Assembly (NCBI GenBank): GCA_032718475.1
Contig: JAUCBJ010002830.1
Coordinates: 1-42,443 of the forward strand
Source of the DNA: Nemertoderma westbladi
Taxonomy: Eukaryota; Xenacoelomorpha; Nemertodermatida; Nemertodermatidae
Direction of reading: 5' to 3'
Length of the DNA: 42,443 bases
In this document: piece after piece, positions 26,803-41,040 of the stretch
Layout of the letters: the number at the start of each line of letters is the position of its first letter
How positions within the stretch are numbered: position 1 is the first letter of the stretch
Notes under the pieces: model-generated
Told to the model about the DNA's origin: nothing
What the model saw: the letters and a program-made list of their open reading frames with translations, nothing else
Database searches by the model: none
Program-made: the position numbers and the translations under genes

Positions 26803-28065
26803 GTAGATGGAGTGGGTGGACAGGGGGAGTGGGTAGACAGGGGGTGCCGGAGGTAGATGGAGTGGATGGACAGGGGATGCCGGAGGTAGATGGAGTGGAT
26901 GGACAGGGGATGCCGGAGGTAGATGGAGTGAGTGGACAGGGGATGTCGGAGGTAGATGGAGTGGGTGGACAGGGGATGTCGGAGGTAGATGGAGTGGGTG
27001 GACAGGGGGTGCCGGAGGTAGATGGAGTGAGTGGACAGGGGATGCCGGAGGTAGATGGAGTGGGTGGACAGGGGATGTCGGAGGTAGATGGAGTGGGTGG
27101 ACAGGGGATGTCGGAGGTAGATGGAGTGGGTGGACCCTGGAGAGGGTGTGTCGGAGGTAGATGGAGTGGGTGGACAGGGGGTGCCGAAGGTAGATGGAAT
27201 GGTTGGACAGGGGATGACGGAGGTAGATGGAGTGGTTGGACAGGCGATGCCGGAGGTAGATGGAGTGGTTGGACAGGCGATGCCGGAGGTAGATGGAGTG
27301 GTTGGACAGGGGGTGCCGAAGGTAGATGGAATGGTTGGACAGGGGGTGTTGGAGGTAGATGGAGTGGTTGGACAGGGGATGCCGGAGGTAGATGGAGTGG
27401 GTGGACAGGGGATGTCGGAGGTAGATGGAGTGGGTGGACAGGGGATGTCGGAGGTAGATGGAGTGGGTGGACCCTGGAGAGGGTGTGTCGGAGGTAGATG
27501 GAGTGGGTGGACAGGGGGTGCCGAAGGTAGATGGAATGGTTGGACAGGGGATGACGGAGGTAGATGGAGTGGTTGGACAGGCGATGCCGGAGGTAGATGG
27601 AGTGGTTGGACAGGGGATGCCGGAGGTAGATGGAGTGGGTGGACATGGGATGCCGGAGGCAGATGGAGTTGGTGGACAGGGGATGCCGGAGGTAGATGGA
27701 GTGGGTGGACAGGGGATATCGGAGGTAGATGGAGTGGGTGGACAGGGGATGTCGGAGGTAGAGGAGTGGGTGGAAAGGGGGTGCCGGAGGCAGATGGAGT
27801 TGGTGGACAGGGGATGCCGGAGGTAGATGGAGTGGTTGGACAGGGGATGACGGAGGTAGATGGAGTGGTTGGACAGGGGATGCCGGAGGTAGATGGAATG
27901 GTTGGACAGGGTGTGTCGGAGGTAGATGGAGTGGGTGGACATGGGATGCCGGAGGCAGATGGAGTTGGTGGACAGGGGATGCCGGAGGTAGATGGAGTGG
28001 ATGGACAGGGGATGTCGGAGGTAGATGGAGTGGTTGGACAGGGGATGCCGGAGGTAGATGGAGTG
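26803..28065 (+). repeat. Segmental duplication within the array, copy 1
   Basis: About 1.26 kb matches 30738-32000 at a constant offset of 3,935 bp, including the rare GGGGGAGTGGGTAGACAGG junction and two CCCTGGAGAGG units, with only isolated substitutions (for example 26974 against 30909). The offset is not a multiple of 33, so the copy arose by block duplication and not by unit-by-unit expansion. Confidence 0.8.
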
Positions 28066-30737
28066 GGTGGACAGGGGATGACGGAGGTAGATGGAGTGGT
28101 TGGACAGGGGATGCCGGAGGTAGATGGAGTTGGTGGACAGGGGATATCGGAGGTAGATGGAGTGGGTGGACAGGGGATGCCGGAGGTAGATGGAGTGGGT
28201 GGACAGGGGATGATCGGAGGTAGATGGAGTGGGTGGACAGGGGATGCCGGAGGTAGATGGAGTGGGTGGACAGGGGATGCCGGAGGTAGATGGAGTGGGT
28301 GGACAGGGGATGCCGGAGGTAGATGGAGTTGGTGGACAGGGGATATCGGAGGTAGATGGAGTGGGTGGACAGGGGATGCCGGAGGTAGATGGAGTGGGTG
28401 GACAGGGGATGATCGGAGGTAGATGGAGTGGGTGGACAGGGGATGCCGGAGGTAGATGGAGTGGGTGGACAGGGGATGACGGAGGTAGATGGAGTGGTTG
28501 GACAGGGGATGTCGGAGGTAGATGGAGTGGGTGGACAGGGGATGCCGGAGGTAGATGGAGTTGGTGGACAGGGTGTGCCGGAGGTAGATGGAGTGGGTGG
28601 ACAGGGGATGACGGAGGTAGATGGAGTGGTTGGACAGGGGATGCCGGAGGTAGATGGAGTGGGTGGACAGGGGATGCCGGAGGTAGATGGAGTGGGTGGA
28701 CAGGGGATGTCGGAGGTAGATGGAGTGGTTGGACAGGGGATGCCGGAGGTAGATGGAGTGGGTGGACAGGGGATGCCGGAGGCAGATGGAGTTGGTGGAC
28801 AGGGTGTGCCGGAGGTAGATGGAGTGGGTGGACAGGGGATGACGGAGGTAGATGGAGTGGTTGGACAGGGGATGCCGGAGGTAGATGGAGTGGGTGGACA
28901 GGGGATGTCGGAGGTAGATGGAGTGGGTGGACAGGGGATGTCGGAGGTAGATGGAGTTGGTGGACAGGGGATGCCGGAGGTAGATGGAGTTGGTGGACAG
29001 GGGATGTCGGAGGTAGATGGAGTGGGTGGACAGGGGATGCCGGAGGTAGATGGAGTGGGTGGACAGGGGATGTCGGAGGTAGATGGAGTGGTTGGACAGG
29101 GGATGCCGGAGGTAGATGGAGTGGGTGGACATGGGATGCCGGAGGCAGATGGAGTGGTGGACAGGGGATGCCGGAGGTAGATGGAGTGGGTGGACAGGGG
29201 ATGTCGGAGGTAGATGGAGTGGGTGGACAGGGGATGTCGGAGGTAGATGGAGTGGGTGGACAGAGGGATGTCGGAGGTAGATGGAGTGGGTGGACAGGGG
29301 GTGCCGAAGGTAGATGGAATGGTTGGACAGGGGATGTCGGAGGTAGATGGAGTGGTTGGACAGGCGATGCCGGAGGTAGATGGAGTGGTTGGACAGGCGA
29401 TGCCGGAGGTAGATGGAGTGGTTGGACAGGGGGTGCCGGAGGTAGATGGAGTGGTTGGACAGGGGATGTCGGAGGTAGATGGAGTGGGTGGACAGGGGAT
29501 GCCGGAGGTAGATGGAGTGGGTGGACAGGGGATGTCGGAGGTAGATGGAGTGGGTGGACAGGGGATGTCGGAGGTAGATGGAGTGGGTGGACAGGGGTGT
29601 GTCGGAGGTAGATGGAGTGGGTGGACAGGGGGTGCCGGAGGTAGATGGAGTGGTTGGACAGGGGATGTCGGAGGTAGATGGAGTGGTTGGACAGGCGATG
29701 CCGGAGGTAGATGGAGTGGTTGGACAGGGGATGACGGAGGTAGATGGAGTGGTTGGACAGGCGATGCCGGAGGTAAATGGAGTGGGTGGACAGGGTGTGT
29801 CGGAGGTAGATGGAGTGGTTGGACAGGGGATGCCGGAGGTAGATGGAGTGGGTGGACAGGGGATGTCGGAGGTAAATGGAGTGGGTGGACAGGGTGTGTC
29901 GGAGGTAGATGGAATGGTTGGACAGGGGATGTTGGAGGTAGATGGAGTGGGTGGACAGGGGATGTCGGAGGTAGATGGAGTGGGTGGACAGGGTGTGTCG
30001 GAGGTAGATGGAGTGGTTGGACAGGGGATGTTGGAGGTAGATGGAGTGGGTGGACAGGGGATGCCGGAGGTAGATGGAGTTGGGTGGACAGGGGATGTCG
30101 GAGGTAGATGGAGTGGGTGGACAGGGGATGTCGGAGGTAGATGGAGTGGGTGGACAGGGGATGTCGGAGGTAGATGGAGTGGGTGGACAGGGGTGTGTCG
30201 GAGGTAGATGGAGTGGGTGGACAGGGGGTGCCGAAGGTAGATGGAATGGTTGGACAGGGGATGTCGGAGGTAGATGGAGTGGTTGGACAGGCGATGCCGG
30301 AGGTAGATGGAGTGGTTGGACAGGCGATGCCGGAGGTAGATGGAGTGGTTGGACAGGGGGTGCCGAAGGTAGATGGAGTGGGTGGACAGGGGGTGTCGGA
30401 GGTAGATGGAGTGGTGGACAGGGGATGCCGGAGGTAGATGGAGTGGGTGGACAGGGGATGTCGGAGGTAGATGGAGTGGGTGGACAGGGGATGTCGGAGG
30501 TAGATGGAGTGGGTGGACCCTGGAGAGGGTGTGTCGGAGGTAGATGGAGTGGGTGGACAGGGGGTGCCGAAGGTAGATGGAATGGTTGGACAGGGGATGA
30601 CGGAGGTAGATGGAGTGGTTGGACAGGCGATGCCGGAGGTAGATGGAGTGGTTGGACAGGGGATGCCGGAGGTAGATGGAGTGGGTGGACATGGGATGCC
30701 GGAGGCAGATGGAGTTGGTGGACAGGGGATGCCGGAG

Positions 30738-32000
30738 GTAGATGGAGTGGGTGGACAGGGGGAGTGGGTAGACAGGGGGTGCCGGAGGTAGATGGAGTGG
30801 ATGGACAGGGGATGCCGGAGGTAGATGGAGTGGATGGACAGGGGATGCCGGAGGTAGATGGAGTGAGTGGACAGGGGATGTCGGAGGTAGATGGAGTGGG
30901 TGGACAGGGGATGTCGAAGGTAGATGGAGTGGGTGGACAGGGGGTGCCGGAGGTAGATGGAGTGAGTGGACAGGGGATGCCGGAGGTAGATGGAGTGGGT
31001 GGACAGGGGATGTCGGAGGTAGATGGAGTGGGTGGACAGGGGATGTCGGAGGTAGATGGAGTGGGTGGACCCTGGAGAGGGTGTGTCGGAGGTAGATGGA
31101 GTGGGTGGACAGGGGGTGCCGAAGGTAGATGGAATGGTTGGACAGGGGATGACGGAGGTAGATGGAGTGGTTGGACAGGCGATGCCGGAGGTAGATGGAG
31201 TGGTTGGACAGGCGATGCCGGAGGTAGATGGAGTGGTTGGACAGGGGGTGCCGAAGGTAGATGGAATGGTTGGACAGGGGGTGTTGGAGGTAGATGGAGT
31301 GGTTGGACAGGGGATGCCGGAGGTAGATGGAGTGGGTGGACAGGGGATGTCGGAGGTAGATGGAGTGGGTGGACAGGGGATGTCGGAGGTAGATGGAGTG
31401 GGTGGACCCTGGAGAGGGTGTGTCGGAGGTAGATGGAGTGGGTGGACAGGGGGTGCCGAAGGTAGATGGAATGGTTGGACAGGGGATGACGGAGGTAGAT
31501 GGAGTGGTTGGACAGGCGATGCCGGAGGTAGATGGAGTGGTTGGACAGGGGATGCCGGAGGTAGATGGAGTGGGTGGACATGGGATGCCGGAGGCAGATG
31601 GAGTTGGTGGACAGGGGATGCCGGAGGTAGATGGAGTGGGTGGACAGGGGATATCGGAGGTAGATGGAGTGGGTGGACAGGGGATGTCGGAGGTAGAGGA
31701 GTGGGTGGAAAGGGGGTGCCGGAGGCAGATGGAGTTGGTGGACAGGGGATGCCGGAGGTAGATGGAGTGGTTGGACAGGGGATGACGGAGGTAGATGGAG
31801 TGGTTGGACAGGGGATGCCGGAGGTAGATGGAATGGTTGGACAGGGTGTGTCGGAGGTAGATGGAGTGGGTGGACATGGGATGCCGGAGGCAGATGGAGT
31901 TGGTGGACAGGGGATGCCGGAGGTAGATGGAGTGGATGGACAGGGGATGTCGGAGGTAGATGGAGTGGTTGGACAGGGGATGCCGGAGGTAGATGGAGTT
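30738..32000 (+). repeat. Segmental duplication within the array, copy 2
   Basis: Partner of the block at 26803-28065. The marker CCCTGGAGAGG occurs at 27135, 27472, 30518, 31070, 31407 and 33838, so parts of this block exist in at least four places. Confidence 0.8.
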
Positions 32001-35000
32001 GGTGGACAGGGGATGTCGGAGGTAGATGGAGTGGGTGGACAGGGGATGCCGGAGGTAGATGGAGTGGGTGGACAGGGGATGACGGAGGTAGATGGAGTTG
32101 GTGGACAGGGGATATCGGAGGTAGATGGAGTGGGTGGACAGGGGATGCCGGAGGTAGATGGAGTGGGTGGACAGGGGATGCCGGAGGTAGATGGAGTTGG
32201 TGGACAGGGGATATCGGAGGTAGATGGAGTGGGTGGACAGGGGATGCCGGAGGTAGATGGAGTGGGTGGACAGGGGATGACGGAGGTAGATGGAGTGGGT
32301 GGACAGGGGATGCCGGAGGTAGATGGAGTTGGTGGACAGGGGATATCGGAGGTAGATGGAGTGGTTGGACATGGGATGTCGGAGGTAGATGGAGTGAGTG
32401 GACAGGGGATGCCGGAGGTAGATGGAGTTGGTGGACAGGGGATATCGGAGGTAGATGGAGTGGGTGGACAGGGGATGCCGGAGGTAGATGGAGTGGGTGG
32501 ACAGGGGATGACGGAGGTAGATGGAGTGGTTGGACAGGGGATGCCGGAGGTAGATGGAGTGGGTGGACATGGGATGTCGGAGGTAGATGGAGTGAGTGGA
32601 CAGGGGATGCCGGAGGTAGATGGAGTTGGTGGACAGGGGATATCGGAGGTAGATGGAGTGGGTGGACAGGGGATGCCGGAGGTAGATGGAGTGGGTGGAC
32701 AGGGGATGACGGAGGTAGATGGAGTGGTTGGACAGGGGATGCCGGAGGTAGATGGAGTGGGTGGACATGGGATGCCGGAGGCAGATGGAGTTGGTGGACA
32801 GGGTGTGCCGGAGGTAGATGGAGTGGTTGGACAGGGGATGACGGAGGTAGATGGAGTGGTTGGACAGGGGATGCCGGAGGTAGATGGAGTGGGTGGACAT
32901 GGGATGCCGGAGGCAGATGGAGTTGGTGGACAGGGGATGTTGGAGGTAGATGGAGTGGTTGGACAGGGGATGCCGGAGGTAGATGGAGTGGGTGGACATG
33001 GGATGCCGGAGGCAGATGGAGTTGGTGGACAGGGTGTGCCGGAGGTAGATGGAGTGGTTGGACAGGGGATGACGGAGGTAGATGGAGTGGTTGGACAGGG
33101 GATGCCGGAGGTAGATGGAGTGGGTGGACAGGGGATGTCGGAGGTAGATGGAGTGGGTGGACAGGGGATGTCGGAGGTAGATGGAGTTGGTGGACAGGGG
33201 ATGACGGAGGTAGATGGAGTGGTTGGACAGGCGATGCCGGAGGTAGATGGAGTGGTTGGACAGGGGATGCCGGAGGTAGATGGAGTGGGTGGACATGGGA
33301 TGCCGGAGGCAGATGGAGTTGGTGGACAGGGGATGCCGGAGGTAGATGGAGTGGGTGGACAGGGGATATCGGAGGTAGATGGAGTGGGTGGACAGGGGAT
33401 GTCGGAGGTAGAGGAGTGGGTGGACAGGGGGTGCCGGAGGTAGATGGAGTGGGTGGACAGGGGGTGTTGGAGGTAGATGGAGTAAGTGGACAGGGGATGT
33501 CGGAGGTAGATGGAGTGGGTGGACAGGGGGAGTGGGTAGACAGGGGATGTCGGAGGTAAATGGAGTGGGTGGACAGGGTGTGTCGGAGGTAGATGGAATG
33601 GTTGGACAGGGGATGTTGGAGGTAGATGGAGTGGGTGGACAGGGGATGTCGGAGGTAGATGGAGTGGGTGGACAGGGGATGTCGGAGGTAGATGGAGTGG
33701 GTGGACAGGGGGTGCCGAAGGTAGATGGAATGGTTGGACAGGGGATGCCGGAGGTAGATGGAGTGGGTGGACAGGGGATGTCGGAGGTAGATGGAGTGGG
33801 TGGACAGGGGATGTCGGAGGTAGATGGAGTGGGTGGACCCTGGAGAGGGTGTGTCGGAGGTAGATGGAGTGGGTGGACAGGGGGTGCCGAAGGTAGATGG
33901 AATGGTTGGACAGGGGGTGCCGAAGGTAGATGGAATGGTTGGACAGGGGGTGCCGAAGGTAAATGGAATGGTTGGACAGGGGATGCCGGAGGTAGATGGA
34001 GTGGTTGGACAGGCGATGCCGGAGGTAGATGGAGTGGTTGGACAGGGGATGACGGAGGTAGATGGAGTGGGTGGACAGGGGGTGTCGGAGGTGATGGAGT
34101 GGGTGGACAGGGTGTGGCGGAGGTAGATGGAGTGGTTGGACAGGCGATGCCGGAGGTAGATGGAGTGGGTGGACAGGGGATGTTGGAGGTAGATGGAGTG
34201 GGTGGACAGGGGGTGTCGGAGGTAGATGGAGTGGGTGGACAGGGGGTGCCGAAGGTAGATGGAGTGGGTGGACAGGGGATGTCGGAGGTAGATGGAGTGG
34301 GTGGACAGGGGGTGTCGGAGGTAGATGGAGTGGGTGGACAGGCGATGCCGGAGGTAGATGGAGTGGGTGGACAGGGGATGTTGGAGGTAGATGGAGTGGG
34401 TGGACAGGGGGTGTCGGAGGTAGATGGAATGGTTGGACAGGGGATGACGGAGGTAGATGGAGTGGTTGGACAGGCGATGCCGGAGGTAGATGGAGTGGGT
34501 GGACAGGGGATGTTGGAGGTAGATGGAGTGGGTGGACAGGGGGTGTCGGAGGTAGATGGAGTGGGTGGACAGGCGATGCCGGAGGTAGATGGAGTGGGTG
34601 GACAGGGGATGTTGGAGGTAGATGGAGTGGGTGGACAGGGGGTGTCGGAGGTAGATGGAATGGTTGGACAGGGGATGACGGAGGTAGATGGAGTGGTTGG
34701 ACAGGCGATGCCGGAGGTAAATGGAGTGGGTGGACAGGGTGTGTCGGAGGTAGATGGAGTGGTTGGACAGGGGATGCCGGAGGTAGATGGAGTGGGTGGA
34801 CAGGGGATGTCGGAGGTAAATGGAGTGGGTGGACAGGGTGTGTCGGAGGTAGATGGAATGGTTGGACAGGGGATGTTGGAGGTAGATGGAGTGGGTGGAC
34901 ATGGGATGCCGGAGGTAGATGGAGTGGGTGGACAGGGTGTGTCGGAGGTAGATGGAGTGGTTGGACAGGGGATGTTGGAGGTAGATGGAGTGGGTGGACA

Positions 35001-37589
35001 GGGGATGTCGGAGGTAGATGGAATGGTTGGACAGGGTGTGTCGGAGGTAGATGGAGTGGGTGGACAGGGGATGTCGGAGGTAGATGGAGTGGGTGGACAG
35101 GGGGTGCCGGAGGTAGATGGAATGGTTGGACAGGGTGTGTCGGAGGTAGATGGAGTGGGTGGACAGGGGATGCCGGAGGTAGATGGAATGGTTGGACAGG
35201 GTGTGTCGGAGGTAGATGGAGTGGGTGGACAGGGGATGTCGGAGGTAGATGGAGTGGGTGGACAGGGGGTGCCGGAGGTAGATGGAATGGTTGGACAGGG
35301 TGTGTCGGAGGTAGCTGGTGTAAGGAAACGGACAGGGGATGTCGGAGGTAGATGGAGTGGTTGGACAGGGGATGTCAGAGGTAGATGGAGTGGTTGGACA
35401 GGGTGTGTCGGAGGTAGCTGGTGTAAGGAAACGGACAGGGGGTGTCGGAGGTGATGGAGTGGGTGGACAGGGTGTGTCGGAGGTAGATGGAGTGGTTGGA
35501 CAGGGGATGTCAGAGGTAGATGGAGTGGTTGGACAGGGTGTGTCGGAGGTAGCTGGTGTAAGGAAACGGACAGGGGGTGTCGGAGGTGATGGAGTGGGTG
35601 GACAGGGTGTGTCGGAGGTAGATGGAGTGGTTGGACAGGGGATGCCAGAGGTAGATGGAGGGGGGAGTGGGTGGACAGGGTGTGTCGGAGGTAGATGGAG
35701 TGGGTGGACAGGGTGTGTCGGAGGTAGCTGGTGTAAGGAAACGGACAGGGGATGTCGGAGGTGATGGAGTGGGTGGACAGGGTTTTTCGGAGGTAGATGA
35801 AGTGGTTGGACAGGGGATGCCAGAGGCAGATGGAGGGGGGAGTGGGTGGACAGGGTGTGTCGGAGGTAGATGGAGTGGGTGGACAGGGGATGTCAGAGGT
35901 AGATGGAGTGGGTGGACAGGGTGTGTCGGAGGTAGATGGAGTGGGTGGACAGGGTGTGTCGGAGGTAGCTGGTGTAAGGAAACGGACAGGGGATGTCGGA
36001 GGTGATGGAGTGGGTGGACAGAGTGTGTCGGAGGTAGATGGAATGGTTGGACAGGGGATACCGGAGGTAGATGGAGTGGGTGGACAGGGGGTGTTGGAGG
36101 TAGATGGAGTGGGTGGACAGGGGATGTCGGAGGTGATGGAGTGGGTGGACAGGGTGTGTCGGAGGTAGATGGAATGGTTGGACAGGGGATACCGGAGGTA
36201 GATGGAGTGGGTGGACAGGGGGTGTTGGAGGTAGATGGAGTGGGTGGACAGGGTGTGTCGGAGGTAGATGGAGTGGTTGGACATGGGATGCCGGAGGTAG
36301 ATGGAGTGGGTGGACAGGGGATGTTGGAGGTAGATGGAGTGGGTGGACAGGGGGTGTTGGAGGTAGATGGAGTGGGTGGACAGGGGATGTCGGAGGTGAT
36401 GGAGTGGGTGGACAGGGTGTGTCGGAGGTAGATGGAGTGGTTGGACATGGGATGCCGGAGGTAGATGGAATGGTTGGACAGGGGATGCCGGAGGTAGATG
36501 GAGTGGGTGGACAGGGGATGCCGGAGGTAGATGGAGTGGGTGGACAGGGTGTGTCGGAGGTAGATGGAGTGGGTGGACAGGGGATGTTGGAGGTAGATGG
36601 AGTGGGTGGACAGGGGATGTCGGAGGTAGATGGAGTGGGTGGACAGGGGATGTCGGAGGTAGATGGAGTGGGTGGACAGGGTGTGTCGGAGGTAGATGGA
36701 GTGGTTGGACATGGGATGCCGGAGGTAGATGGAATGGTTGGACAGGGGATGCCGGAGGTAGATGGAGTGGGTGGACAGGGGATGCCGGAGGTAGATGGAG
36801 TGGGTGGACAGGGTGTGTCGGAGGTAGATGGAGTGGGTGGACAGGGTGTGTCGGAGGTAGATGGAATGGTTGGACAGGGGATGCCGGAGGTAGATGGAGT
36901 GGGTGGACAGGGGATGTTGGAGGTAGATGGAGTGGGTGGACAGGGGATGTCGGAGGTAGATGGAGTTGGTGGACAGGGGATGTTGGAGGTAGATGGAGTG
37001 GGTGGACAGGGGATGTCGGAGGTAGATGGAATGGTTGGACAGGGGATGCCGGAGGTACATGGAGTGGGTGGACAGGGGATGTTGGAGGTAGATGGAGTGG
37101 GTGGACAGGGGATGCCGGAGGTAGATGGAGTGGGTGGACAGGGTGTGTCGGAGGTAGATGGAATGGTTGGACAGGGGATGCCGGAGGTAGATGGAGTGGG
37201 TGGACAGGGGATGTCGGAGGTAGATGGAGTTGGTGGACAGGGGATGTTGGAGGTAGATGGAGTGGGTGGACAGGGGATGCCGGAGGTAGATGGAGTGGGT
37301 GGACAGGGTGTGTCGGAGGTAGATGGAATGGTTGGACAGGGGATGCCGGAGGTAGATGGAGTGGGTGGACAGGGGATGCCGGAGGTAGATGGAGTGGGTG
37401 GACAGGGTGTGTCGGAGGTAGATGGAATGGTTGGACAGGGGATGCCGGAGGTAGATGGAGTGGGTGGACAGGGGATGTTGGAGGTAGATGGAGTGGGTGG
37501 ACAGGGGATGTCGGAGGTAGATGGAGTTGGTGGACAGGGGATGTTGGAGGTAGATGGAGTGGGTGGACAGGGGATGCCGGAGGTAGATG

Positions 37590-38460
37590 GAGTGGGTGGA
37601 CAGGGGATGTCGGAGGTAGATGGAATGGTTGGACAGGGGATGCCGGAGGTACATGGAGTGGGTGGACAGGGTGTGCCGGAGGTAGATGGAGTGGTTGGAC
37701 AGAGTGTGTCGGAGGTAGATGGAATGGTTGGACAGGGGATGCCGAAGGTAGATGGAGTGGGGAGTGGGTGGACAGGGTGTGTCGGAGGTAGATGGAGTGG
37801 TTGGACAGGGGATGTCAGAGGTAGATGGAGTGGGTGGACAGGGGATGTCGGAGGTAGATGGAGTGGATGGACAGGGTGTGTCGGAGGTAGATGGAATGGT
37901 TGGACAGGGGATGCCGGAGGTAGATGGAGTGGGTGGACAGGGGGTGTCGGAGGTAGATGGAGTGGGTGGACAGGGTGTGTCGGAGGTAGATGGAGTGGGT
38001 GGACAGGGTGTGTCGGAGGTAGCTGGTGTAAGGAAACGGACAGGGGATGTCGGAGGTGATGGAGTGGGTGGACAGAGTGTGTCGGAGGTAGATGGAATGG
38101 TTGGACAGGGGTTACCGGAGGTAGATGGAGTGGGTGGACAGGGGATGTTGGAGGTAGATGGAGTGGGTGGACAGGGGATGCCGGAGGTAGATGGAGTGGG
38201 TGGACAGGGGATGTCGGAGGTAGATGGAATGGTTGGACAGGGGATGCCGGAGGTACATGGAGTGGGTGGACAGGGTGTGCCGGAGGTAGATGGAGTGGTT
38301 GGACAGAGTGTGTCGGAGGTAGATGGAATGGTTGGACAGGGGATGCCGAAGGTAGATGGAGTGGGGAGTGGGTGGACAGGGTGTGTCGGAGGTAGATGGA
38401 GTGGTTGGACAGGGGATGTCAGAGGTAGATGGAGTGGGTGGACAGGGGATGTCAGAGGTA
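37590..38460 (+). repeat. Block duplicated at a 604-bp offset
   Basis: The run containing GGAGGTACATGG, a CAGAGTGTGTCGG unit and the shortened junction GGAGTGGGGAGTGGGTGG at 37752 recurs at 38356, exactly 604 bp later. Part of it appears again before 39050. Confidence 0.7.
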
Positions 38461-41040
38461 GATGGAGTGGATGGACAGGGTGTGTCGGAGGTAGATGGAG
38501 TGGGTGGACAGGGTGTGTCGGAGGTAGCTGGTGTAAGGAAACGGACAGGGGATGTCGGAGGTGATGGAGTGGGTGGACAGAGTGCGTCGGAGGTAGATGG
38601 AATGGTTGGACAGGGGATACCGGAGGTAGATGGAGTGGGTGGACAGGGGGTGTTGGAGGTAGATGGAGTGGGTGGACAGGGTGTGTCGGAGGTAGATGGA
38701 ATGGTTGGACAGGGGATACCGGAGGTAGATGGAGTGGGTGGACAGGGGGTGTTGGAGGTAGATGGAGTGGGTGGACAGGGTGTGTCGGAGGTAGATGGAG
38801 TGGTTGGACAGGGGATGCCGGAGGTAGATGGAGTGGGTGGACAGGGGATGACGGAGGTAGATGGAGTGGGTGGACATGGGATGCCGGAGGCAGATGGAGT
38901 TGGTGGACAGGGGATGCCGGAGGTAGATGGAGTGGGTGGACAGGGGATGTCGGAGGTAGATGGAATGGTTGGACAGGGGATGCCGGAGGTACATGGAGTG
39001 GGTGGACAGGGTGTGCCGGAGGTAGATGGAGTGGTTGGACAGAGTGTGTCGTAGGTAGATGGAATGGTTGGACAGGGGATGCCGGAGGTAGATGGAGTGG
39101 TTGGACGGGGGATGCCGGAGGTAGATGGAGTGGGTGGACAGGGGATGTTGGAGGTAGATGGAGTGGGTGGACAGGGGATGCCGGAGGTAGATGGAATGGT
39201 TGGACAGGGGATGCCGGAGGTAGATGGAGTGGTTGGACAGGGGATGCCGGAGGTAGATGGAGTGGGTGGACAGGGGATGCGGAGGTAGATGGAATGGGTG
39301 GACAGGGGATGCCGGAGGTAGATGGAGTGGGTGGACAGGGGGTGTTGGAGGTAGATGGAGTGGGTAGACAGGGGATGCCGGAGGTAGATGGAATGGGTGG
39401 ACAGGGGATGCCGGAGGTAGATGGAGTGGGTGGACAGGGGATGTCGGAGGTGATGGAGTTGGTGGACAGGGGATGTTGGAGGTAGATGGAGTGGGTGGAC
39501 AGGGTGTGCCGGAGGTAGATGGAGTGGGTGGACAGAGTGTGTCGTAGGTAGATGGAATGGTTGGACAGGGGATGCCGGAGGTAGATGGATTGGGTGGACA
39601 GGGGATGCCGGAGGTAGATGGAGTGGGTGGACATGGGATGCCGGAGGTAGATGGAGTGGTTGGACAGGGGATGCCGGAGGTAGATGGAGTGGGTGGACAG
39701 GGGATGTCGGAGGTAGATGGAATGGTTGGACAGGGGATGCCGGAGGTAGATGGAGTGGTTGGACAGGGGATGCCGGAGGTAGATGGAGTGGGTGGACAGG
39801 GGGTGTCGGAGGTAGATGGAGTGGGTGGGCAGGGGATGCCGGAGGTAGATGGAGTGGGTGGACAGGGGGTGCCGGAGGTAGATGGAATGGTTGGACAGGG
39901 TGTGTCGGAGGTAGATGGAATGGTTGGACAGGGGATGCCGGAGGTAGATGGAGTGGGTGGACAGGGGATGTCGGAGGTAGATGGAATGGTTGGACAGGGG
40001 ATGCCGGAGGTAGATGGAGTGGGTGGACAGGGGATGTCGGAGGTAGATGGAATGGTTGGACAGGGTGTGTCGGAGGTAGATGGAGTGGGTGGACAGGGGA
40101 TGTCGGAGGTAGATCGAATGGGTAGACAGGGGATGCCGGAGGTAGATGGAATGGGTGGACAGGGGATGCCGGAGGTAGATGGAGTGGTTGGACAGGGGAT
40201 GCCGGAGGTAGATGGAATGGTTGGACAGGGGATGCCGGAGGTAGATGGAATGGTTGGACAGGGGATGCCGGAGGTAGATGGAGTGGTTGGACAGGGGATG
40301 CCGGAGGTAGATGGAGTGGGTGGACAGGGGATGTCGGAGGTGATGGAGTGGGTGGACAGGGGATGTCGGAGGTAGATGGAATGGTTGGACAGGGGATGCC
40401 GGAGGTAGATGGAGTGGTTGGACAGGGGATGCCGGAGGTAGATGGAGTGGGTGGGCAGGGGATGCCGGAGGTAGATGGAGTGGGTGGACAGGGGATGTCG
40501 GAGGTAGATGGAATGGTTGGACAGGGGATGCCGGAGGTAGATGGAGTGGGTGGACAGGGGGTGTCGGAGGTAGATGGAGTGGGTGGACAGGGGGTGCCGG
40601 AGGTAGATGGAGTGGGTGGACAGGGGATGCCGGAGGTAGATGGAGTGGGTGGACAGGGGATGCCGGAGGTAGATGGAGTGGTTGGACAGGCGATGCCGGA
40701 GGTAGATGGAGTGGGTGGACATGGGATGTCGGAGGTAGATGGAGTGGGTGGACAGGGGGTGCCGGAGGTAGATGGAGTGGGTGGACAGGGGATGTTGGAG
40801 GTAGATGGAGTGGGTGGACAGGGGATGCCGGAGGTAGATGGAGTGGGTGGACAGGGGATGTCGGAGGTAGATGGAATGGTTGGACAGGGGATGCCGGAGG
40901 TAGATGGAGTGGTTGGACAGGGGATGCCGGAGGTAGATGGAGTGGGTGGGCAGGGGATGCCGGAGGTAGATGGAGTGGGTGGACAGGGGGTGCCGGAGGT
41001 AGATGGAGTGGGTAGACAGGGGGTGCCGGAGGTAGATGGA

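Noticed and set aside
25777-36284. Minus-strand open frames of 3,041 and 3,421 codons, and others of 949 and 1,374 codons further right
   Set aside because: They consist almost wholly of the 33-bp minisatellite read in stop-free frames, change frame at every indel, and have no unique domain or start context.
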